From: Xylocopa sonorina | Taxonomy: Eukaryota > Arthropoda > Insecta > Hymenoptera > Apidae | DNA length: 64,000 nucleotides | Direction: 5' to 3' | Assembly (NCBI RefSeq): GCF_050948175.1 | Contig: NW_027490128.1 | Span: forward strand, 1,518,120 to 1,582,119 | Translations under genes and position numbers: made by a program | Notes under the pieces: model-generated | Told to the model about the DNA's origin: nothing | What the model saw: the letters and a program-made list of their open reading frames with translations, nothing else | Databases searched by the model: none | Shown here: in pieces, positions 22,729 to 36,350 of the stretch | Layout: each line of letters opens with the position of its first letter | Numbering within the stretch: position 1 is the first letter of the stretch

Positions 22729-22732
22729 CTAT
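22729..22732 (+). other. Second paralogous empty site of Ty3 element 1
   Basis: ATATTTTACTATGAAACATA with the CTCTATTGGTACG monomer downstream equals the joined flanks of element 1, without the element. It is 16,655 bp from the copy at 6074. Confidence 0.85.
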
Positions 22733-23400
22733 GAAACATAGAAATGAGATGCGATATCGCGTTTTAAGAATCATAAGAACTCTATTGGTACGATACGTAG
22801 ATATCTGCAAACGCTATTTCCTTGCAAGGAAGTGTCGCATTTACATTCATTTGAATCGTAGACTAGGAATGCATAACACTTCGCAATGAATATTATATCT
22901 TATCATGAAACATAGATATGAGATGCAATATCTCGTTTTAAGAAGCATTTGAACTCAATTGCTGCGATACCTAGACATCTGCAGACGCTGGTTCCTAGCA
23001 AGGAAGTGCCGCATTTACATTCATTTGAAGTGTAGACGAGGAATACATGACACTTCGCAAATCATATTATATCTTACCATGAAACATAGAAATGAGATGC
23101 GATATCGCGTTTTAAGAAGCATCAGAAATCTATTGCTACGATACGTAGACATCTGCAAACGCTATTTCCTAGCGAGGAAGTGTCGCATTCACATTCATTT
23201 GAATCGTAGACGAGTAATGCATAACACTTCGCAATGAATATTATATCTTATCATGAAACATAGATATGAGATGCAATATCTCGTTTTGAGAAGCATTTGA
23301 ACTCAATTGCTGCGATACCTAGACATCTGCAGACGCTGTTTCCTAGCAAGGAAGTGCCGCATTTACATTCATTTGAAGTGTAGACGAGGAATGCATAACA

Positions 23401-24110
23401 CTTCGCAATGAATATTATATCTTATCATGAATCATAGATATGAGATGCAATATCTCGTTTTAGGAAGCATTTGAACACTATTGCTACAATACCCAGACAT
23501 CTGCAGACGCTATTTCCTAGCAAGGAAGCGTCGCATTTACATTCATTTCAAGTGTAGACGAGGAATACTTGACACTTCACAAAACATATTATATCTTACC
23601 ATGAAACATAGAAATGAGATGCGATATCGCGTTTCAGGAAGCATTAGAAATCTATTGCTACGATACGTAGACCTCTGCAAACGCTATTTCCTAGCGAGGA
23701 AGTGTCGCATTCACATTCATTTGATGTGTAGACGAGGAATGCATAACACTTCGCAATGAATATTATATCTTATCATGAATCATAGATATGAGATGCAATA
23801 TCTCGTTTTAGGAAGCATTTGAACACTATTGCTACAATACCCAGACATCTGCAGACGCTATTTCCTAGCAAGGAAGCGTCGCATTTACATTCATTTCAAG
23901 TGTAGACGAGGAATACTTGACACTTCACAAAACATATTATATCTTACCATGAAACATAGAAATGAGATGCGATATCGCGTTTCAGGAAGCATTAGAAATC
24001 TATTGCTACGATACGTAGACCTCTGCAAACGCTATTTCCTAGCGAGGAAGTGTCGCATTCACATTCATTTGATGTGTAGACGAGGAATGCATAACACTTC
24101 GCAATGAATA
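23401..24110 (+). repeat. Tandem dimer (348 bp x 2)
   Basis: A two-monomer unit beginning CTTCGCAATGAATATT at 23401 is repeated at 23749. Both copies share unusual changes: ATGAATCATAG, GTTTTAGGAAGC, CAATACCCAGAC, CTTCACAAAACAT and GTTTCAGGAAGC. The copies look identical, so this is a very recent duplication. A single copy also occurs near 1878-2225, with a TTTTAAGAAGC variant. Confidence 0.9.
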
Positions 24111-27100
24111 TTATATCTTATCATGAAACATAGATATGAGGTGCTATATCTCGTTTTAAGAAGCATTTGAACTCTATTGCTATGATACCTAGACATCTGC
24201 AGACGCTATTTCCTAGCAAGGAAGTGTCGCATTTACATTCATTTGAAGTGTAGACTAGGAATACCTGACACTTCGCAAATCATATTATACCTTACCATGA
24301 AACATAGAAATGAGATGCGATATCGCGTTTTAAGAAGCATTAGAAATCTATTGCTACGATACGTAGACCTCTGCAAACGCTATTTCCTAGCGAGGAAGTG
24401 TCGCATTCACATTCATTTGATGTGTAGACGAGGAATGCATAACACTTCGCAATGAATATTATATCTTATCATGAAACATAGATATGAGGTGCTATATCTC
24501 GTTTTAAGAAGCATTTGAACTCTATTGCTATGATACCTAGACATCTGCAGACGCTATTTCCTAGCAAGGAAGTGTCGCATTTACATTCATTTGAAGTGTA
24601 GACGAGGAATGCATAACACTTCGCAAATCATATTATATCTTACCATAAAACATAGAAATGAGATGCGATAACCTCGATTTAAGAAGCATTAGAAATCTAT
24701 TGCTACGATACGTAGACATCTGCAAACGCTATTTCCTAGCGAGGAAGTGTCGCATTCACATTCATTTGAAGTGTAGACGAGGAATACATAACACTTCGCA
24801 AATCATATCATATCTTACCATGAAACATAGAAATGAGATGCGATATCGCGTTTTAAGAAGCACTAGAAATCTATTGCTACGATACGTAGACATCTGCAAA
24901 CGCTATTTCCTTGCAAGGAAGTGTCGCATTTACATTCATTTGAATCGTAGACGAGGAATGCACAACACTTCGCAATGAATATTATATCTTATCATGAAAC
25001 ATAAATATGAGGTGCTATATCTCGTTTTAAGAAGCATTTGAACTCTATTGCTATGATACCTAGACATCTGCAGACGCTATTTCCTAGCAAGGAAGTGTCG
25101 CATTTACATTCATTTGAAGTGTAGACGAGGAATTCCTGACACTTCGCAAATCATATTATACCTTACCATGAAACATAGAAGTGAGATGCAGTATCGCGTT
25201 TTAAGAAGCATTAGAAATCTATTGCTACGAAACGTAGACATCTGCAAACGCTATTTCCTAGCGAGGAAGTGTCGCATTCACATTCATTTGAAGTGTAGAC
25301 GAGGCATACATAACACTTCGCAAATCAAATTATATCTTACCATGAAACATAGAAATGAGATGCGATAACCTCGATTTAAGAAGCATTAGAAATCTATTGC
25401 TACGATACGTAGACATCTGCAAACGCTATTTCCTAGCGAGGAAGTGTCGCATTCACATTCATTTGAAGTGTAGACGAGGAATGCATAACACTTCGCAAAT
25501 CATATTATATCTCACCATGAAACATAGAAATGAGATGCGATATCGCGTTTTAAGAATCATAAGAACTCTATTGCTACGATACGTAGACATCTGCAGACGC
25601 TATTTCCTAGAAAGGAAGAGTCGCATTTACATTCATTTGACTCGTAGACGAGGAATGCATAACACTTCGCAATGAATATTATATCTTATCATGAAGCATA
25701 GATATGGGATGCTATATCTCGTTTTAAGAAACATTTGAACTCTATTGCTACGATACCTAGACAACTGCAGACGCTATTTCCTAGCAAGGAAGTGTCGCAT
25801 TTACATTCATCTGTAGTGTAGACAGGGAATACATGACACTTCGCAAATCATATTATATCCTACCATGAAACATAGAAATGAGATGCGATATTGTGTTTTG
25901 AGAAGCATTAGAACTCTATCGCTACGATACCTAGACATCTGCAGACGCTATTTCCTTTCAAGGAAGTGTCGCATTTACATTCATTTGCAGTGTAGACGAG
26001 GAATACATGACACTGCGCAAATCATATTATATCTTACCATGAAACATAGAAATGAGATGCGATATCGCGTTTTAAGGATCATAAGAACTCTATTGCTACG
26101 ATACGTAGACATCTGCAAACGCTATTTCCTTGCTAGGAAGTGTCGCATTTACATTCATTTGAAGTGTAGACGAAGAATACATAACACTTCGCAAATCATA
26201 TTATATCTTACCATGAAACATAGAAATGAGATGCGATATCGCGTTTTAAGAAGCACTAGAAATCTATTGCTACGATACGTAGACATCTGCAAACGCTATT
26301 TCCTTGCTAGGAAGTGTCGCATTTGCATTCATTTCAAGTGTAGACGAGGAATACATAACACTTCGCAAATCATATTATATCTTACCATGAAACATAGAAA
26401 TGAGATGCGATATCGCGTCTTGAGAATCATAAGAACTCTATCGCTACGATACGTAGACATCTGCAGACGCTATTTCCTTGCAAGGAAGTGTCGCATTTAC
26501 ATTCATTTGACTCGTAGACGAGAAATGCATAACACTTCGCAATGAATATTATATCTTATCATGAAACATAGATATGAGATGCTATATCTCGTTTTAAGAA
26601 ACATTTGAACTCTATTGCTACGATACCTAGACAACTGGAGACGCTATTTTCTAGCAAGGAAGTGTCCCATTTACATTCATCTGAAGTGTAGACAGGGAAT
26701 ACATGACACTTCGCAAATCATATTATATCTTACTATGAAACATAGAAATGAGATGCGATATCGCGTTTTTAGAAACATTAGAAATCTATTGCTACGATAC
26801 GAAGACATCTGCAAACGCTATTTCCTTGCTAGGAAGTGTCGCATTTGCATTCATTTGAAGTGTAGACGAGGAATACATAACACTTCGCAAATCATATTAT
26901 ATCTTACCATGAAACATAGAAATGAGATGCGATATCGCGTCTAGAGAATCATAAGAACTCTATCGCTACGATACGTAGACATCTGCAGACGCTATTTCCT
27001 TGCAAGGAAGTGTCGCATTTACATTCATTTGACTCGTAGACGAGGAATGCATAACACTTAGCAATGAATATTATATCTTATCATGAAACATAGATATGAG

Positions 27101-28113
27101 ATGCTATATCTCGTTTTAAGAAACATTTGAACTCTATTGCTACGATACCTAGACAACTGGAGACGCTATTTCGTAGCAAGGAAGTGTCCCATTTACAATC
27201 ATCTGAAGTGTAGACAGGGAATACATGACACTTCTCAAATCATATTATATCTTACCATGAAACATAGAGATGAGATGCGATATCGCGTTTTAAGAAGCAT
27301 TAGAAATCTATTGCTACTATACGTAGACATCTGCAGACGCTATTTCCTAGGAAGGAAGTGTCGCATTTACATTCTTTTGAAGTGTAGACGAGGAATACGT
27401 AACACTTCGCAAATCATATTATATCTTACCATGAACCATAGAAATGGGATGCGATATCGCGTTTTAAGAATCATAAGAACTCTATTTCTACGATACGTAG
27501 ACATCTGCAAACGCTATTTCCTAGCGAGGAAGTGTCGCATTCACATTCCTTTGAAGTGTAGACGAGGAATACATAATACTTCGCAAATCATATTATATCT
27601 AACCATGAAACATAGAAATGAGGTGCGATATCGCGTTTTAAGAAGCATTAGAAACCTATTGCTACGATACGTAGACATCTGCAAACGCTATTTCTTTGCA
27701 AGGAAGTGTTGCATTTACATTCATATGAAGTGTAGACGAGGAATTCATAACACTTCGCAAATCATATTATATCTTACCATGAAACATAGAATAAGATGCG
27801 ATATTGTGTTCTGAGAAGCATTAGAACTCTATTGCTACGATACGTAGACATCTGAAAATGCTATTTCTTTGCAAGGAAGTGTTGCATTTACATTCATATG
27901 AAGTGTAGACGAGGAATTCATAACACTTCGCAAATCATATTATATCTTACCATGAAACATAGAAATGTGATGCGATATCGCGTTTTAAGAAGCATTAGAA
28001 ATCTATTGCTACGATACGTAGACATCTGCAAACGCTATTTCTTTGCAAGGAAGTGTCGCATTTACATTCATATGAAGTGTAGACGAGGAATACATAACAC
28101 TTCGCAAATCATA

Positions 28114-28117
28114 TTAT
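28114..28117 (+). repeat. Target site duplication TTAT, left (solo LTR)
   Basis: TTAT before the LTR matches 29728-29731 after it. Flanks join to CATATTATATCTTACC, the normal satellite sequence. Confidence 0.85.
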
Positions 28118-29727
28118 TGTCACGTCTCGGGTCGCGGAAAACTAACCGTTGGCCGGAGCGACACGCAGCCTCGAACGGTTTCGGCTCGCACAATTGCGTC
28201 GAAGACCGGGTTCTTTTTGACTCGCGGAACACGGATCGAGGAAGCCACGGACGCGGATAAGAAAATGTTCACTTACCTTTGAATTCTGGATGGTTGCTAA
28301 TGTTTAATACCCTTCTTCCAGGTATCGTCGTCGGCGCGGATCGTCCTGGGGTATGGAACCAGCGTACGGACTGCGAGGCGGAATCGTCAGCGGAACGAGT
28401 ACCCAGGTAGGCTGCTCTCGAGTGCGGATCGGCTCGGTCGAGCGGATCGGCGATGGATGCGGCGATGCTGGACGGCCGTGCGGCCGGTGTGCAGCGGAAG
28501 GAGAGACGGTGCAGAGATGTATGTACGAGGTGACTGTTGCACCAATGTATTCGCGCACCAATGAACGTATGAAGTTTTTCCTTCCCGCGCGACGAGTTCG
28601 TTTGTGTGTACCGGAACGAGGCATTCGAGTCGGATTCCAAATGTCCAGATACGGGTCCACTAAGCGGCGGTCCGCTCTAGTTTGCCGGTCCAGAAATATG
28701 GAAAATCGACAGAAATCCTTGCTTTAGTCTCGCTGTGGGTCGATACAGCTAAGCGGCGGTCCGCTCTAACTGGTCGGTTACCAAGTTTGACTAAAGGTCA
28801 GAGCGAATGATCACGAAGACGCGAGAACTCGTGGAAAACTTCGGAATAAATGGATTTATAACGATAATAAAAGAAAGGAATGTTTCGAATAACGAGAATT
28901 GTAAGTACTGAGTAAAAATAAAGTATATTCTAAAATAAAACTAAGCTTACACTGTTACTTCCCTATGCTAAAGATAACGAAGTTCTAGAATTCGATGATT
29001 TAGAATATAATTAGAGTTAGAGTTTGGATTTTAAGTTGAATTTGAGTTTGAGTTGGAATAGTAGAATTAGAGTTTGGATTAGTGATTCGAATTGAGAGAG
29101 GTCCGCTCGCTTGGAGCGGATGGCTCGAACTGACTCTCAACTCGCGAACACGCGACCTCCTCGGATCGCGAGGCGCGCGAGTCGCGGGGCGCCAGAGTGG
29201 GGTGGACGCTCGGCCGCGGAGTGGGATGGACGGTCGAGGTGGGGCGCGCGCGTTCAGCGTGAGTCACGCGCGTCGGGCGCTCGCTTGCGCGCTTTGCTTA
29301 TCCTCTATTTCTATTAAATACGTTTTTAAAATTAGAATTACACACGCGATGTCTTATGCTAACTTGTGTGTGTTGTGTCGTGTATGTACATAGAGTGTAG
29401 TGTTTTTTAGAGACTAGGACTTGCTTAATCTTAATTATAACAATATGTGAAGTACGCATATGGGTGCGTAACGGCGGACGACTCTTCGTAATATGTGGAA
29501 TGATCCTCGTACGGAGGCTGTGGCTCGCTCGTGCTCCAGGTGTTTGACGGGTACGCGTCGTGACGCGGTGATGTGGTCCAACTCCTGGGTGCGAGGGTGG
29601 CTGCCTTAGCTCGGCGATCATTCTGTGTTACCGTGCGTTCGTGTTCTCGTTTCTGCAATGGCGGCAGGCGGTGCGTGTGGATCTGCCGGGGGGTGTGGAG
29701 GTGCCGTGAGGCTCGGCGGACGTTACA
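28118..29727 (-). mobile_element. Solo LTR of the same Ty3/Gypsy family
   Basis: A single 1,610-bp LTR in reverse orientation with its own 4-bp duplication and no internal region, the product expected from LTR-LTR recombination. It is 19 bp longer than the other LTRs. The excess is explained by an 18-bp insertion in the 28430-28455 region, where GCGGATCGGC becomes duplicated, and by small +1/-1 changes. It also carries several substitutions the other four LTRs lack, for example AAGATAACGAAG in place of AAGATGACTAAG. It is thus older than, or a different lineage from, the two complete elements. The Inr (29128-29133) and DPE (29099-29104) are retained. Confidence 0.95.
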
Positions 29728-29731
29728 TTAT
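29728..29731 (+). repeat. Target site duplication TTAT, right (solo LTR)
   Basis: Partner of 28114-28117. Confidence 0.85.
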
Positions 29732-31420
29732 ATCTTACCATGAAACATAGAAATGAGATGCGATATTGTGTTTTGAGAAGCTTTAGAACTCTATCGCTAC
29801 GATACCTAGACATCTGCAGACGCTATTTCCTTTCAAGGAAGTGTCGCATTTACATTCATTTGCAGTGTAGACGAGGAATACATAACACTTCGCAAATCAT
29901 ATTATATCTTACCATGAAACATAGAAATGAGATGCGATATTGTGTTTTGAGAAGCATTAGAACTCTATCGCTACGATACCTAGACATCTGCAGACGCTAT
30001 TTCCTTTCAAGGAAGTGTCGCATTTGCATTCATTTGCAGTGTAGACGAGGAATACATGACACAGCGCAAATCATATTATATCTTACCATGAAACATAGAA
30101 ATGAGATGCGATATCGCGTTTTAAGGATCATAAGAACTCTATTGCTACGATACGTAGACATCTGCAAACGCTATTTCCTTGCTAGGAAGTGTCGCATTTA
30201 CATTCATTTGAAGTGTAGACGAGGAATACATAACACTTCGCAAATCATATTATATCTTACCATGAAACATAGAAATGAGATGCGATATCGCGTTTTAAGA
30301 AGCACTAGAAATCTATTGCTACGATACGTAGACATCTGCAAACGCTATTTCCTTGCAAGGAAGTGTCGCATTTACATTCATTTGAATCGTAGACGAGGAA
30401 TGCATAACACTTCGCAATGAATATTATATCTTATCATGAACTATAGATATGAGATGCAATATCTCGTTTTAAGAAGCATTAGAACTCTATTGCTACAATA
30501 CCTAGACATCTGCAGACGCTATTTCCTTTCAAGGAAGTGTCGCATTTACATTCATTTGAAGTGTAGACGAGGAGTAGATAACACTTCGCAAATCATATTA
30601 TATCTTACCTTGAAACATTGAAATGAGATGCGATATCGCGTTTTAAGAAGCATTAGAAATCTATTGCTACGATACGAAGACATCTGCAAACGCTACTTCC
30701 TAACGAGGAAGTGTCGCATTCACATTCATTTGAAGTGTAGACGAGGAATACATAACACTTCGCAAATCATATTATATCTTACCATGAAACATAGAAATGA
30801 GATGCGATATCGCGTTTTAAGAATCATAAGAACTCTATTGCTACGATACGTAGACATCTGCAAATGCTATTTCCTTGCAAGGAAGTGTCGCATTTATATT
30901 CATTTGAATCGTAGACGAGGAATGCATAACACTTCGCAATGAATATTATATCTTATCATGAAACATAGATATGAGGTGCTATATCTCGTATTTAAGAAGC
31001 ATTTTAACTCTATTGCTACGATACCTAGACATCTACAGACGCTATTTCCTAGCAAGGAAGTGCCGCATTTACATTCATTTGAAGTGTAGACGAGGAATAC
31101 ATGACACTTCGCAAATCATATTATATCTTACCATGAAACACAGAAATGAGATACGATATCGCGTTTTAAGAATCATAAGAACTCTATTGCTACGATACGT
31201 AGAAATCTGCAAACGCTATTTCCTTGCAAGGAAGTGTCGCATTTACTTTCATTTGAAGTGTAGACGAGGAATGCATAACACTTCGCAATGAATATTATAT
31301 CTTATCATTAAACATAGATATGAGGTGCTATATCTCGTTTTAAGAAGCATTTGAACTCTATTGCTATGATACCTAGACATCTGCAGACGCTATTTCCTAG
31401 CAAGGAAGTGCAGCATTTAC

Positions 31421-32915
31421 ATTCATTTTGAAGTGTTGACGAGGAAAACATGACACTTCGCAAATCAAATTATATCATACCATTAAACATAGAAATGAGA
31501 TGCGATATCGCGTTTTAAGAAGCATCAGAAATCTATTGCTACGATACGTAGACATCAGCAAACGCTATTTTCTTGCTAGGGAGTGTCGCATTTACATTCA
31601 TTTGAATCGTAGACGAGGAAAGCATAACACTTCGCAATGAATATTATATCTTACCATGAATCATAGAAATGAGATGCAGTATCGCGTTTTAAGAAGCATT
31701 AGAAATCTATTGCTACTATACGTAGACATCTGCAAACGCTATTTCCTAGCGAGGAAGTGTCGCATTCACATTAATTTTGAAGTGTAGACGAGGAATACAT
31801 AACACTTCGCAAATCATATTATATCTTACCATGAAACATAGAAATGAGATGCGATATGGCGTTTTAAGAAGCACTAGAAATCTATTGCTACGATACGTAG
31901 ACATCTGCAAACGCTATTTCCTTGCAAGGAAGTGGCGCATTTACATTCATTTGTATCGTAGACGAGGAATGCATAACACTTCGCAATGAATATTATATCT
32001 TATCATGAACTATAGATATGAGATGCAATATCTCGTTTTAAGAAGCATTTGAACTCTATTGCTTCAATACCTAGACATCTGCAGAAGCTATTTCCTTTCA
32101 AGGAAGTGTCGCATTTACATTCATTTGAAGTGTAGACGAGGAGTAGATAACACTTCGCAAATCATATTATGTCTTACCATGAAACATAGAAATGAGATGC
32201 GATATCGCGTTTTTAAGAGGCATTAGAAATTCTATTGCTACGATACGTAGACATCTGCAAATGCTATTTCCTTGCAAGGAAGTGTCGCTTTTATATTCAT
32301 TTGAATCGTAGACGAGGAATGCATAACACTTCGCAATGAATATTATATCTTATCATGAAACATAGATATGAGGTGCTATATCTCGTTTTAAGAAGCATTT
32401 TAACTCTATTGCTACGATACCTAGACATCTGCAGACGCTATTTCCTAGCAAGGAAGTGCCGCATTTACATTCATTTGAAGTGTAGACGAGGAATACATGA
32501 CACTTCGCAAATCATATTATATCTTACCATGAAACACAGAAATGAGATACGATATCGCGTTTTTAGAAACATTAGAAATCTATTGCTACGATACGAAGAC
32601 ATCTGCAAACGCTATTTCCTTGCTAGGAAGTGTCGCATTTACATTCATTTGAAGTGTAGACGAGGAATACATAACACTTCGCAAAATCATATTATATCAT
32701 ACCATGAAACATAGAAATGAGATGCGATATCGCGTCTTGAGAATCATAAGAACTCTATCGCTACGATACGTAGACATCTGCAGACGCTATTTCCTTGCAA
32801 GGAAGTGTCGCATTTACATTCATTTGACTCGTAGCACGAGAAATGCATAACACTTCGCAATGAATATTATATCTTATCATGAAACATAGATATGAGATGC
32901 TATATCTCGTTTAAG
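31421..32915 (+). repeat. Indel-rich copy of the 14-monomer unit
   Basis: Compared with its duplicate at about 33860-35350, this 1.5-kb stretch has seven single-base indels and almost no substitutions. They are an extra T near 31428, 31777, 32212 and 32230; an extra A near 32684; an extra C near 32835; and a missing T near 32911. Most fall in short homopolymers. Confidence 0.75.
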
Positions 32916-35900
32916 AAACATTTGAACTCTATTGCTACGATACCTAGACAACTGGAGACGCTATTTCCTAGCAAGGAAGTGTCCCATTTACATTCATCTG
33001 AAGTGTAGACAGGGAATACATGACACTTCGCAAATCATATTATATCTTACTATGAAACATAGAAATGAGATGCGATATCGCGTTTTTAGAAACATTAGAA
33101 ATCTATTGCTACGATACGTAGACATCTGCAAACGCTATTTCCTAGGAAGGAAGTGTCGCATTTACATTCATTTGAAGTGTAGACGAGGAATACATAACAC
33201 TTCGCAAATCATATTATATCTTACCATGAAACATAGAAATGAGATGCGATATCGCGTTTTAAGAATCATAAGAACTCTATTGCTACGATACGTAGACATC
33301 TGCAAATGCTATTTCCTTGCAAGGAAGTGTCGCATTTATATTCATTTGAATCGTAGACGAGGAATGCATAACACTTCGCAATGAATATTATATCTTATCA
33401 TGAAACATAGATATGAGGTGCTATATCTCGTATTTAAGAAGCATTTTAACTCTATTGCTACGATACCTAGACATCTACAGACGCTATTTCCTAGCAAGGA
33501 AGTGCCGCATTTACATTCATTTGAAGTGTAGACGAGGAATACATGACACTTCGCAAATCATATTATATCTTACCATGAAACACAGAAATGAGATACGATA
33601 TCGCGTTTTAAGAATCATAAGAACTCTATTGCTACGATACGTAGAAATCTGCAAACGCTATTTCCTTGCAAGGAAGTGTCGCATTTACTTTCATTTGAAG
33701 TGTAGACGAGGAATGCATAACACTTCGCAATGAATATTATATCTTATCATTAAACATAGATATGAGGTGCTGTATCTCGTTTTAAGAAGCATTTGAACTC
33801 TATTGCTATGATACCTAGACATCTGCAGACGCTATTTCCTAGCAAGGAAGTGCAGCATTTACATTCATTTGAAGTGTTGACGAGGAAAACATGACACTTC
33901 GCAAATCAAATTATATCATACCATTAAACATAGAAATGAGATGCGATATCGCGTTTTAAGAAGCATCAGAAATCTATTGCTACGATACGTAGACATCAGC
34001 AAACGCTATTTTCTTGCTAGGGAGTGTCGCATTTACATTCATTTGAATCGTAGACGAGGAAAGCATAACACTTCGCAATGAATATTATATCTTACCATGA
34101 ATCATAGAAATGAGATGCAGTATCGCGTTTTAAGAAGCATTAGAAATCTATTGCTACTATACGTAGACATCTGCAAACGCTATTTCCTAGCGAGGAAGTG
34201 TCGCATTCACATTAATTTGAAGTGTAGACGAGGAATACATAACACTTCGCAAATCATATTATATCTTACCATGAAACATAGAAATGAGATGCGATATGGC
34301 GTTTTAAGAAGCACTAGAAATCTATTGCTACGATACGTAGACATCTGCAAACGCTATTTCCTTGCAAGGAAGTGGCGCATTTACATTCATTTGTATCGTA
34401 GACGAGGAATGCATAACACTTCGCAATGAATATTATATCTTATCATGAACTATAGATATGAGATGCAATATCTCGTTTTAAGAAGCATTTGAACTCTATT
34501 GCTTCAATACCTAGACATCTGCAGAAGCTATTTCCTTTCAAGGAAGTGTCGCATTTACATTCATTTGAAGTGTAGACGAGGAGTAGATAACACTTCGCAA
34601 ATCATATTATGTCTTACCATGAAACATAGAAATGAGATGCGATATCGCGTTTTAAGAGGCATTAGAAATCTATTGCTACGATACGTAGACATCTGCAAAT
34701 GCTATTTCCTTGCAAGGAAGTGTCGCTTTTATATTCATTTGAATCGTAGACGAGGAATGCATAACACTTCGCAATGAATATTATATCTTATCATGAAACA
34801 TAGATATGAGGTGCTATATCTCGTTTTAAGAAGCATTTTAACTCTATTGCTACGATACCTAGACATCTGCAGACGCTATTTCCTAGCAAGGAAGTGCCGC
34901 ATTTACATTCATTTGAAGTGTAGACGAGGAATACATGACACTTCGCAAATCATATTATATCTTACCATGAAACACAGAAATGAGATACGATATCGCGTTT
35001 TTAGAAACATTAGAAATCTATTGCTACGATACGAAGACATCTGCAAACGCTATTTCCTTGCTAGGAAGTGTCGCATTTACATTCATTTGAAGTGTAGACG
35101 AGGAATACATAACACTTCGCAAATCATATTATATCATACCATGAAACATAGAAATGAGATGCGATATCGCGTCTTGAGAATCATAAGAACTCTATCGCTA
35201 CGATACGTAGACATCTGCAGACGCTATTTCCTTGCAAGGAAGTGTCGCATTTACATTCATTTGACTCGTAGACGAGAAATGCATAACACTTCGCAATGAA
35301 TATTATATCTTATCATGAAACATAGATATGAGATGCTATATCTCGTTTTAAGAAACATTTGAACTCTATTGCTACGATACCTAGACAACTGGAGACGCTA
35401 TTTCCTAGCAAGGAAGTGTCCCATTTACATTCATCTGAAGTGTAGACAGGGAATACATGACACTTCGCAAATCATATTATATCTTACTATGAAACATAGA
35501 AATGAGATGCGATATCGCGTTTTTAGAAACATTAGAAATCTATTGCTACGATACGTAGACATCTGCAAACGCTATTTCCTAGGAAGGAAGTGTCGCATTT
35601 ACATTCTTTTGAAGTGTAGACGAGGAATACGTAACACTTCGCAAATCATATTATATCTTACCATGAACCATAGAAATGGGATGCGATATCGCGTTTTAAG
35701 AATCATAAGAACTCTATTTCTACGATACGTAGACATCTGCAAACGCTATTTCCTAGCGAGGAAGTGTCGCATTCACATTCCTTTGAAGTGTAGACGAGGA
35801 ATACATAATACTTCGCAAATCATATTATATCTAACCATGAAACATAGAAATGAGGTGCGATATCGCGTTTTAAGAAGCATTAGAAACCTATTGCTACGAT

Positions 35901-36346
35901 ACGTAGACATCTGCAAACGCTATTTCTTTGCAAGGAAGTGTTGCATTTACATTCATATGAAGTGTAGACGAGGAATTCATAACACTTCGCAAATCATATT
36001 ATATCTTACCATGAAACATAGAAATAAGATGCGATATTGTGTTCTGAGAAGCATTAGAACTCTATTGCTACGATACGTAGACATCTGAAAATGCTATTTC
36101 TTTGCAAGGAAGTGTTGCATTTACATTCATATGAAGTGTAGACGAGGAATTCATAACACTTCGCAAATCATATTATATCTTACCATGAAACATAGAAATG
36201 TGATGCGATATCGCGTTTTAAGAAGCATTAGAAATCTATTGCTACGATACGTAGACATCTGCAAACGCTATTTCTTTGCAAGGAAGTGTCGCATTTACAT
36301 TCATATGAAGTGTAGACGAGGAATACATAACACTTCGCAAATCATA

Positions 36347-36350
36347 TTAT
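36347..36350 (+). other. Paralogous empty site of the solo LTR
   Basis: CATATTATATCTTACC, followed by the GATATTGTGTTTTGAGAAGC monomer, equals the joined flanks of the solo LTR. A second empty copy is at 37565-37568, at offset 9,451 from the left flank. Confidence 0.85.

Larger units (their letters stand above)
18725..28117 (+). repeat. Satellite array block 2 (174-bp monomer)
   Basis: The array continues in the same orientation and phase after element 1. It repeats long stretches of block 1. About 18725-19930 matches 6074-7280 at offset 12,651, and about 20130-21530 matches up to 8700 at 12,826. 24658-25675 matches 2433-3450 at 22,225, and 26615-27600 matches 4738-5720 at 21,877. The last two offsets differ by exactly two monomers (348 bp). 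No gene is visible. Confidence 0.97.
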
